Positions 8,136 to 15,004 of a stretch of DNA of 57,383 bases are shown piece after piece (within the stretch, counting starts at the first letter, position 1; each line of letters opens with the position of its first letter). The notes below the pieces were generated by a model. That model was not told the DNA's origin. It ran no database searches and was given only the letters and a program-made list of their open reading frames with translations. This DNA comes from Verrucomicrobiaceae bacterium. GTDB taxonomy: Bacteria > Verrucomicrobiota > Verrucomicrobiia > Verrucomicrobiales > Verrucomicrobiaceae. Made by a program: the position numbers and the translations under genes. The stretch spans positions 1-57,383 of the forward strand of contig CANIBP010000044.1 in NCBI GenBank assembly GCA_947466075.1, written 5' to 3'.

Positions 8136-8915
8136 TTAGGTCAGACGCAGCGCATAACGTTCGCCATGGCGAGATAGCTTCACGTCCGAGCCATAAATAT
8201 TGCTGAGGTTCCGGCTGGTCAGGATGTCATGTTTGAGTCCGGCAGCGTGGACGCGACCGTCTCTGAGTAGGAGGCAGTGAGTGATGGCCGGCAGGATTTC
8301 TTCGACGTGATGTGTGACCATGACGAGGGAAGGGGGCTTCGGTTTCGCGGCGAGGGCCTGCATCCATTGCAGGTAATGTTCACGAGCGACGGGATCCAGC
8401 CCGGCGCAGGGTTCGTCGAGGATGAGGACGGCAAATTTAGCCATCAGTGCACGGCAAATAAGAACTTTTTGCTTTTCACCCTGTGAAAGCGGCCCCCACA
8501 CGGCCTGACGTAGATAAGAACAGCCGACACGTTTCAAGAGGACGGCGGCTTCGCGTTTCACAGCCTCTGGAGGCAGCTCAATCAGGTTGAGTTTGGCCTC
8601 ACGACCACTCGTGATCACATCAATTACGGGTTCGCTGCTTTCGAGGTAGGTCGTCAAAGTGTTCGTGACAAGGCCCACGCGACGGCGCACCTCGCGCCAG
8701 TCATCATCGCCAAAGATGCTTTCGCCGATGCGGAGCGTTCCGCTTGTGGCGCTGTCATAGCCGGTGATGAGGTTTATGAGCGATGTCTTTCCGCAGCCAT
8801 TTGGACCCAGGATGCACCAATGCTGGCCGGAATCGACCCGCCAGGAGATGCCTTTTAATATGGGCCGGCCACGGCGGAAGGTGAGATCAGTGACTTCGAG
8901 GACGGGGGTGGGCAT
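8136..8915 (-). CDS. Stand-alone ABC transporter ATP-binding protein
   Basis: 259-aa ABC ATPase. Walker A is G-P-N-G-C-G-K-T-S (residues 37-45), the signature is L-S-Q-G-E-K-Q near residue 141, and Walker B is V-L-I-L-D-E-P-C-A-G-L-D-P near residue 160, with the switch His in V-T-H-H-V-E-E. The start was set at 8915 because M-P-T-P-V-L-E-V-T-D-L aligns with ABC N-termini; the upstream in-frame stretch to 8975 looks non-coding. The sequence resembles the orphan YlmA/ModF-like ABC ATPases. No permease or binding protein is adjacent, so its partner is encoded elsewhere or it does not act in transport. Confidence 0.85.
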   Translation of the reverse strand: MPTPVLEVTDLTFRRGRPILKGISWRVDSGQHWCILGPNGCGKTSLINLITGYDSATSGTLRIGESIFGDDDWREVRRRVGLVTNTLTTYLESSEPVIDVITSGREAKLNLIELPPEAVKREAAVLLKRVGCSYLRQAVWGPLSQGEKQKVLICRALMAKFAVLILDEPCAGLDPVAREHYLQWMQALAAKPKPPSLVMVTHHVEEILPAITHCLLLRDGRVHAAGLKHDILTSRNLSNIYGSDVKLSRHGERYALRLT

Positions 8916-9174
8916 GGGTGGCTGCAGTATGGAATGATGAATGGGGTATGTCGAATATGGCGGAAAAATGAGCATGTTTTATCCTTTTAATTTTTCTCCC
9001 GTGACAAAAATGACCATCCTGCTAGTCTCGTCTCTCTTTTCCGAAAAAATGTCAGTCTTCCTTGCAGTCCAGCCCTCCTGCGCAACGAATCGCGATGCAT
9101 CGCGTCATTCCGTGCTTGCGTCTCGCCGTTCTTTTTTCGTATTCTGCCCGAAAGTGGAAAGCACCTTGCAACAC

Positions 9175-12105
9175 ATGAGATCCATTTTCTTTGCCGCACT
9201 CGCCTTGGCCTTCAGTTCGCCTGCCTTCTCCCAAGCGCCGCCGCCTGCTCCTGGAGCACCGCCTGCCGCACCGGGAGCGCCAGCGGCTCCTGCAGCTCTC
9301 AACATTCAGTCGGAAACAGAAGCGCTCGTTAATGCTGCTGGTGCCTTGTTCGCTGAGGCAAAGTATCAGGAAGCGCTTTCCAAGCTCGCAGTGGCGAAGA
9401 AGAACCTGAATAACAAACCCTTTGAGGGAATCATGTTCATTGAAGGTGCTTGCCACTTCAATTTGCAGGACTACCCGAAGGCAATCGAGACACTGGAAGC
9501 TTTCGTCAAAGAATTCCCGCAAGGCGCGGCAATCATTGATGTGCGCATGGCTTTGGGACGCTCTTACATTGCCAGCAAGCAGGAAGACAAAGGCATCGAG
9601 GTTCTAAAAGAGGTGGTGAAAAGCTCTCCTGAAAAGAAAGCTGAGGCAGGGTTGGTCATTTCAGACGCATTGATCAAGCAGGATAAAAAAGACGACGCCC
9701 TTGCTATTCTGTCATCGGTACTCGCTGACGGTATTCGTTCTGCTGAGTCCATTCAGGCAGCAATGATGGCGGCGAATCTTTATGTCAGCTCGGGCAAGCT
9801 CGAGGAGGCCGGCGCGCTGATGGAAAAAGTGCGCAACTTTGCCTCCGGCGGCGATAGCATCGCTCAGATGAACAACATCTACCTCAAACTGGGCGATGAG
9901 ATGATGGAGAAGAAGGCGTTCAAAGAGGCCCTTGGTGCGTATCAACTTGTTCGCAAAAAGACTGAAATCACCCGCATCCAAAAGGAGCAGGTAGCGAAGT
10001 TGGAGGCCCAACTCAAAACCGCCAAGGGCGTGCGCAAGGATGAGATTGAAACCAAGCTCAAAGCCAATCAGGAAATCATGGCTGAGATCGAGAAGCGCAC
10101 CGACTACGATGCCTCGCTCTATTATCGTTTAGGCCGCTGCTATTATGAAATGGGAGCGCCGAAAGAGGACGGCACCGCCAGTGATGCATCGCGCTTATGG
10201 CAGGCGACTCTTGCTTTTGAGGTCATTGTCACAGATTTCAAGGAGTTCCCACAGCGTGACCGTTGCATGTATGGCCTCATCATGGTGAACGCAGCGCTCA
10301 AGCGCATCAAAGAGTCGCGTGAGTTGTGCGAAAAGTTCATCGATAATTTCCCTGACAGCGAGCAGGTGGGTGAGGTGTCGATGATGTTCGGCATGCTAGC
10401 TTATCAGAATAAGCAGCTCAAGGAAGCCATCAACGCTTGGAAAAAAGCGAAAAGCTTTCCAAAGGCAGATAAAGAGCGTCTGAGTTTCCTGATCGGTAGC
10501 GTCTTGTTCGAAATGCAAAGCTTCGATGAAGCTCGCACCAACTATGAACTGATGATTCAGGAGTTTCCGCAGACGATTTACAAGGACGATGCGCTATACC
10601 GCATCGCTCTGAGTTACTTCTACCAGAACGATTACAAGAGCGTGATGAAAGCGCTCAAGACTTACATCAAAGAGAACCCGAAGGGCCAGTATGTCGTCGA
10701 TGCACGCTACCGCATGGCATTCATCAACTTCCAAGGTGGAGACAAGAAGGAAGCTGAAGCAGAGCTGACCAGCATCGTGAAGGATGCACCGAATGACCAG
10801 AACATCGGACAGGTGCATGCGCTGCTGGGAGATATCTTCAACCAGCGTGCGGATTACGCCAATGCGATGCTGAACTTTGCCGCCGCCGTGGACAAGGCCA
10901 AGACGGATGATGTGATGACATATGCCATGGACCAGCTCACCGATCTCTACGTCGGGGCTGACAAATGGAAGGAGTTGGCGGAAATGTGGCAAAGGTATTA
11001 CAACACGCACAAGGATAATGACGATCTCTCCCTCAAGGCCATTCTCTGGATCAGCCGTGCCAACATCAAGGAAGGTAAGACTGAGGATGCCAAGAAACTG
11101 CTCGCTGAACACATCAAAACCCGCATCGCTAATCCTGGCAACCAACAGGTCGAAGGTCTGATTCAGCAACTAGTGACCATCAGTGCTCCCAAACGTCGCC
11201 GTGCTGCAGTTGCCCCAACCACTCCTCGGGCAGATGGTGCCGCAGCGCCTGCCACGGCTCCAGCTACTCCTACTCCTACTCCTACTCCTACTCCTACTCC
11301 TACTCCGGCTCCAGAGCTTAGCTTTGATGACATCGAGAAGCAGCTTGAGGCGCTTCTCTCCCCGCCACAGGAGGCGATGAATGGAACAGCTCAGATGCGC
11401 ATCCTTTTCGCTAAGACTTGGTTAGCCAAGACGATGAAGTTGCCGGATAAGGCGGAGAAATTCTTCAACATCATCATTGAGGTAGCCAAGCCTGATGACC
11501 TGAGCCCCATGCTACTCGCCACAGTGGGCGACAGCGCACGTAAGAAGGGTGATTTGGACAAGGCGAATGCCTGCTACATACGGCTAAGGGATCTTTTCAA
11601 AGACAGCGAATACGCAGACGGTGCCCCGGTGGGCTTGGCTGAGATCGCATTCGAGAAAGGTGATTTTGAAAAGGCTTTGGAGCTTTTCCGCGAGGCGCAG
11701 ACCTACGCCGGCAGTTCTCGTGTGCTTGATGCCACACAGGGAGAGGGCAAGACCTTGGCCAAAGTCAAAAAGTATGATGATGCGAAGAAAATCTTCGAGC
11801 AGATTGCCAACACCAAGGAATGGCGTGGTGAGGCAACGGCCAATGCTTTGCGCATGCTTGGTGAGATTGAAGCACTGAATGGCAAACACGAGGCCGCCAT
11901 CGCCTACTTCCAGCGTGTCTTCATCGCCCATCAAAAATGGAAGTCCGAGATGGCCAAATCCTATCTGCTTTGCTCCAAATCTTTTGTCACACTCGGTAAG
12001 CGTGATGAAGCTAAGAAGACACTGGATGAGATGATCGCCCGCAAAGACCTCGAAATTCTGCCCGAGATGAAAGAGGCCAAAGCTCTCCGTGCTACCCTTC
12101 CATAA
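9175..12105 (+). CDS. Large secreted TPR protein, first gene of the ExbBD/TonB-like locus
   Basis: 976 aa with an N-terminal signal peptide ending near A-F-S-Q, then an Ala/Pro-rich linker (about residues 20-42) and many tetratricopeptide repeats with motifs such as A-L-S-K-L-A-V-A-K-K and D-A-L-Y-R-I-A-L-S-Y-F-Y-Q. Near residue 698 a (Thr-Pro) tract encoded by about seven ACTCCT hexamers separates a second TPR block that runs to the C-terminus. The start at 9175 was chosen for the signal peptide; the ORF stays open back to 8941 but that part lacks coding character. It is probably a periplasmic or outer-membrane-associated scaffold. The next genes encode another TPR protein, ExbB, two ExbD proteins and a TonB-like protein in the same direction with short gaps, suggesting a shared envelope complex. 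Confidence 0.85.
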   Translation: MRSIFFAALALAFSSPAFSQAPPPAPGAPPAAPGAPAAPAALNIQSETEALVNAAGALFAEAKYQEALSKLAVAKKNLNNKPFEGIMFIEGACHFNLQDYPKAIETLEAFVKEFPQGAAIIDVRMALGRSYIASKQEDKGIEVLKEVVKSSPEKKAEAGLVISDALIKQDKKDDALAILSSVLADGIRSAESIQAAMMAANLYVSSGKLEEAGALMEKVRNFASGGDSIAQMNNIYLKLGDEMMEKKAFKEALGAYQLVRKKTEITRIQKEQVAKLEAQLKTAKGVRKDEIETKLKANQEIMAEIEKRTDYDASLYYRLGRCYYEMGAPKEDGTASDASRLWQATLAFEVIVTDFKEFPQRDRCMYGLIMVNAALKRIKESRELCEKFIDNFPDSEQVGEVSMMFGMLAYQNKQLKEAINAWKKAKSFPKADKERLSFLIGSVLFEMQSFDEARTNYELMIQEFPQTIYKDDALYRIALSYFYQNDYKSVMKALKTYIKENPKGQYVVDARYRMAFINFQGGDKKEAEAELTSIVKDAPNDQNIGQVHALLGDIFNQRADYANAMLNFAAAVDKAKTDDVMTYAMDQLTDLYVGADKWKELAEMWQRYYNTHKDNDDLSLKAILWISRANIKEGKTEDAKKLLAEHIKTRIANPGNQQVEGLIQQLVTISAPKRRRAAVAPTTPRADGAAAPATAPATPTPTPTPTPTPTPAPELSFDDIEKQLEALLSPPQEAMNGTAQMRILFAKTWLAKTMKLPDKAEKFFNIIIEVAKPDDLSPMLLATVGDSARKKGDLDKANACYIRLRDLFKDSEYADGAPVGLAEIAFEKGDFEKALELFREAQTYAGSSRVLDATQGEGKTLAKVKKYDDAKKIFEQIANTKEWRGEATANALRMLGEIEALNGKHEAAIAYFQRVFIAHQKWKSEMAKSYLLCSKSFVTLGKRDEAKKTLDEMIARKDLEILPEMKEAKALRATLP
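11266..11306 (+). repeat. ACTCCT hexanucleotide tandem repeat inside the TPR gene
   Basis: About 6.8 perfect copies of ACTCCT run in frame and encode alternating Thr-Pro between the two TPR blocks. The six-base unit means that gain or loss of copies keeps the reading frame and only changes linker length. Confidence 0.95.
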
Positions 12106-12130
12106 TCGCGAACTTTAAAACATATCTTCC

Positions 12131-13066
12131 ATGCGCACGTTCGCTCTCATTTTTTCCTTCTTCGCTGCAGTCGCAGGTTCTGCCATGGGGCAGGCCATCG
12201 TTCTGAAGGATGGTAACCGCGTCTTTTCTTCCGAGTTTACGATTCAGGATGGCAAGATCGTTAGAACGATTCAAATCGGTGACCAAAAGGCTACCAGTAT
12301 CTTGGACAAAAAGAATATTGATTCATTGGAGTGGCCCTATCCTGCCGAATTGACGGAAGCGGCTGACTTGCTCTCGAAAGGCAAAACTAACGAAGCCGTA
12401 GCGGTGTTGAAAAAGGGACGCGATTTCTTCGAGAATTTCCAAGGTATCGAGGGCAATTGGTATGTTGACACCTACTTCGCCTACATTGAGGCCTTGAACC
12501 AAGGAGGCAAATTCGATGACGTGGTGAAATCACTTCCTGCGCTACGATCTCTGCAGCTCACTGACGCTCAAAAAATGCGCTTACGCATCATCCAACTCGA
12601 TATCGAGCGCCAAACGACTTCTGATTATGCCGCCATTATTATCGAGGCTCAGGGAATCCTTAAAGAGACCGATGATTCTGCTATTGGGGCCTCCTTGTGG
12701 GCTATCATCGCCGATGTGCACAGCCGCAAGAAAGACTGGGAGAAAGCACTGCTAGCCTACCTGCGAATTCCGGTTTTTTACGGAACTCAGATGCAACGCG
12801 TTCCAGAGGCGGAGTTTAACGCGGCAAAGATGCTCATCAACATGAAGCGCTATGAAGATGCCAGCTCTTTCTTGGCCCGTATCGCAGAGGCTTATCCCGG
12901 TTCTCCGGTCGCCGAATCCGCCACGAAGGAAAAAGCTGCGATTGCCGGAATGAAGAATATCGCCGAAGAAGAAGAAGCCGCCGCTGCCGAAGAAGGTAAA
13001 GCCGGTGAAACTAAGCCCAAGGAAGGCGCACCAGCCACTCCAACCGATTCTAAACCCAAAGCCTGA
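12131..13066 (+). CDS. Secreted TPR-like protein, second gene of the ExbBD/TonB-like locus
   Basis: 311 aa with a signal peptide (M-R-T-F-A-L-I-F-S-F-F, cleavage near A-M-G-Q-A). A short beta-rich segment follows (V-L-K-D-G-N-R-V-F-S-S-E-F), then helical repeats like degenerate TPRs (residues about 80-270). The acidic, Ala/Glu/Lys-rich tail is probably disordered. It starts 25 bp after the large TPR gene and ends 7 bp before the exbB start, so it belongs to the same transcription unit. A periplasmic accessory to the proton-channel complex is the likeliest role; no enzymatic motif was seen. Confidence 0.8.
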   Translation: MRTFALIFSFFAAVAGSAMGQAIVLKDGNRVFSSEFTIQDGKIVRTIQIGDQKATSILDKKNIDSLEWPYPAELTEAADLLSKGKTNEAVAVLKKGRDFFENFQGIEGNWYVDTYFAYIEALNQGGKFDDVVKSLPALRSLQLTDAQKMRLRIIQLDIERQTTSDYAAIIIEAQGILKETDDSAIGASLWAIIADVHSRKKDWEKALLAYLRIPVFYGTQMQRVPEAEFNAAKMLINMKRYEDASSFLARIAEAYPGSPVAESATKEKAAIAGMKNIAEEEEAAAAEEGKAGETKPKEGAPATPTDSKPKA

Positions 13067-13073
13067 TCTCTCC

Positions 13074-13925
13074 ATGCAAACCAACACTGCCACCACCATG
13101 ACCCGCCACACCCCCAACGGCCCCGCCCGCGCGTTCCTTTGCGTCCTGCTGGCGTTTGGTCTCTTCGCATCCCTCAATCTCTACGCGCAAGAAGCTGCTC
13201 CGGCAGAAGGCGCTGCAGCAGAGGCCACTCAGCACACGATGATCGACCGCTTTATTGAAGGTGGTTGGGTGATGTATCCCATCACCGCCTGCTCAATCGC
13301 CCTCGTTTGGCTCACGGTCGATCTCTGGATGCGCACGGGCCTCAAAAAAATGGCACCTCCCGCCCAGGTGGCACAAGTACAAGATCTGTTCCGCGCCGGA
13401 GATTACGTTGGTGCCTACCAGTTCTGCAAAGGCAATCCGTCCGCTTTCTCTAACACCACTCGTGTCGCTCTTAGTTTCCTTGGCGATGGTCACGATGCAA
13501 CAGAAGGAGCTCTGTTCTCCGAATTGAACAAAGCCAACGCCTCCATTCAGACACGTATTAACTACCTCTCAGTTATCGGTGTTTGTACGCCGATGATCGG
13601 TCTGACTGGTACTGTGACGGGGATGATGAGCGCTTTCTCCACCCTGAAGACCAGCGGTGCGGGTGACCCTGCCAAGCTTTCTGGTGCTATCGGTGAGGTG
13701 CTCATCGCTACCGCATCCGGTCTGTTCATCGCCGTGCCAGCCTTCATGTTCTTCTACTTCCTGCGTAACCGTCTCCAGGTTTCTATGAGCGACCTCCAAG
13801 AAATCTGCACCGCCCTCTTCCGCAAGATGCCTTATGGGCACCTTAAAGATGCGCACGTCGGCGAAGAAGAATTTTATGCCGCAATTCCGAACTGGGTGGC
13901 CGGTGAAGCTGCTCCTGCGGCGTGA
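13074..13925 (+). CDS. exbB: MotA/TolQ/ExbB-type proton channel protein
   Basis: 283-aa inner-membrane proton-channel subunit. A signal-like hydrophobic segment (residues about 22-38) is followed by a short periplasmic stretch, then a helix in M-Y-P-I-T-A-C-S-I-A-L-V-W. A cytosolic domain follows, then the diagnostic pair of helices with G-L-T-G-T-V-T-G-M and the A-T-A-S-G-L-F-I-A-V-P-A motif. The extra N-terminal hydrophobic segment is common in ExbB homologues with a cleaved signal. The start at 13074 was preferred because the longer ORF overlaps the upstream gene with non-coding-looking sequence. Together with the two ExbD proteins it should form the motor that passes proton-motive force to the TonB-like protein at 15005. 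Confidence 0.92.
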   Translation: MQTNTATTMTRHTPNGPARAFLCVLLAFGLFASLNLYAQEAAPAEGAAAEATQHTMIDRFIEGGWVMYPITACSIALVWLTVDLWMRTGLKKMAPPAQVAQVQDLFRAGDYVGAYQFCKGNPSAFSNTTRVALSFLGDGHDATEGALFSELNKANASIQTRINYLSVIGVCTPMIGLTGTVTGMMSAFSTLKTSGAGDPAKLSGAIGEVLIATASGLFIAVPAFMFFYFLRNRLQVSMSDLQEICTALFRKMPYGHLKDAHVGEEEFYAAIPNWVAGEAAPAA

Positions 13926-13981
13926 TAGCTCCTGTTCCTGCATTTCTTCTTTCTAATATCAACCTTTGACCTTCTAACACT

Positions 13982-14410
13982 ATGGGCGGCGGCGGCGGTG
14001 GCGGTGATGGTGAACCGGAGTTTCAAATAGCTCCGATGATTGACGTGCTGTTGGTGTTGCTCATTTTCTTCATGAGCATCACCTCGGCGCAGGTATTGCG
14101 TATCGACAAGGAGATCCAACTCCCGGTCGCTGCCGACGCCAAGAAGAAGGAAAAAAACATGATGAATGAGGCCGCGCTTAACGTGCGGTGGACGAATGGC
14201 AAATCACTCATCACCTTTGAGGATACGAAATATGAAGACGTGGCACCGCTGGTTGACCTGCTAAGTCAGCGCAAAAACTCTAACGTCAAATATCGTGTCG
14301 TTATCCGTGGGGACAAGCGTCTGCCAGCTATCGAAATCCAGCGTGTGATGAGCGTCGTTGCCCAGGCGGGCATTGATGACATCTCATTCTCCGCATTGAA
14401 TAAGAATTAA
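13982..14410 (+). CDS. exbD: ExbD/TolR-family biopolymer transport protein, first copy
   Basis: 142 aa. A Gly-rich start is followed by one membrane helix containing the conserved proton-carrying Asp (F-Q-I-A-P-M-I-D-V-L-L-V-L-L-I-F-F-M) and a periplasmic domain of about 100 residues with the ExbD/TolR layout. It lies 56 bp after exbB; that gap is pyrimidine-rich and has no recognisable Shine-Dalgarno sequence. Paired with a second, divergent ExbD directly downstream. Confidence 0.93.
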   Translation: MGGGGGGGDGEPEFQIAPMIDVLLVLLIFFMSITSAQVLRIDKEIQLPVAADAKKKEKNMMNEAALNVRWTNGKSLITFEDTKYEDVAPLVDLLSQRKNSNVKYRVVIRGDKRLPAIEIQRVMSVVAQAGIDDISFSALNKN

Positions 14411-14421
14411 CCACGCCACAC

Positions 14422-14898
14422 ATGTCAGCCCCAGGCAAAAAAAAGCCCCGCGAAATTGAATCCGAACAGGTTGCTGTCGGTTTCCAGATCGCTCCCATGA
14501 TTGACGTGGTGTTCGTGATCATGCTCTTCTTCATGGTCATGGTAGGTTCCGTCAAAGTGGAGCGCGAACTGAAAAGCCAGTTGCCGGGTCTGGCACCACC
14601 CTCTGCCGATGCCCCCACGGAAATGCCCGATGAAATCATCGTTGGCGTCGAGGAAACCGGTGCGGTGACCCTCAACGAAGAGGAATTTGATAGTCCCACC
14701 GACAAAAAGCTGGCCAACTTCACGTCCACTCTCATGCGTCTCAAGCAGGAGGCAGACAATCGCAATGCCAAGGTCATTGTAACCATCCAAGCTGAGGAGC
14801 AGGCAACCTATGAGCGTGTTATTGACGTGCTTAATGCCCTTGCCGTCGCCAAGGTCGCCAATGTGACCTTCACCGTTGGCAATGATGCGGGCTTCTGA
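14422..14898 (+). CDS. exbD: ExbD/TolR-family biopolymer transport protein, second copy
   Basis: 158 aa, related to but clearly distinct from the upstream ExbD. It has a basic cytosolic start (G-K-K-K-P-R-E), then a helix with the same key Asp (F-Q-I-A-P-M-I-D-V-V-F-V-I-M-L-F-F-M), and a periplasmic ExbD domain. It starts 11 bp after the first copy. Two tandem ExbD genes after one ExbB suggest a hetero-ExbD stator, as in some gliding and TonB2-type systems. Confidence 0.92.
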   Translation: MSAPGKKKPREIESEQVAVGFQIAPMIDVVFVIMLFFMVMVGSVKVERELKSQLPGLAPPSADAPTEMPDEIIVGVEETGAVTLNEEEFDSPTDKKLANFTSTLMRLKQEADNRNAKVIVTIQAEEQATYERVIDVLNALAVAKVANVTFTVGNDAGF

Positions 14899-14921
14899 CC
14901 CGGTCGATTTTTTATTTATTT

Positions 14922-14941
14922 AGTCCCCAAGAAACGGGACT
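14922..14941 (+). other. Small hairpin between exbD2 and the TonB-like gene
   Basis: AGTCCC (14922-14927) and GGGACT (14936-14941) form a 6-bp perfect stem with an 8-nt loop in the 106-bp gap before the start at 15005. No T-run follows it on either strand, so it is not a classical terminator; it could be an mRNA processing or stability element. Confidence 0.45.
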
Positions 14942-15004
14942 GATTGCCTTCGTGTGTTTGAAGCATTTCTTTTTTGACTTCATTTCTCTGTAAAAAGCCC
15001 CGTC

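Noticed and set aside
8941..9174. Possible 78-residue N-terminal extension of the large TPR protein
   Set aside because: A signal peptide begins exactly at 9175 and the upstream in-frame peptide has no coding character, so the shorter form was used.
14922..14941. Hairpin as an intrinsic terminator after exbD2
   Set aside because: No T-run follows the stem on the plus strand; the run of T lies before it, so it was listed only as a structure.
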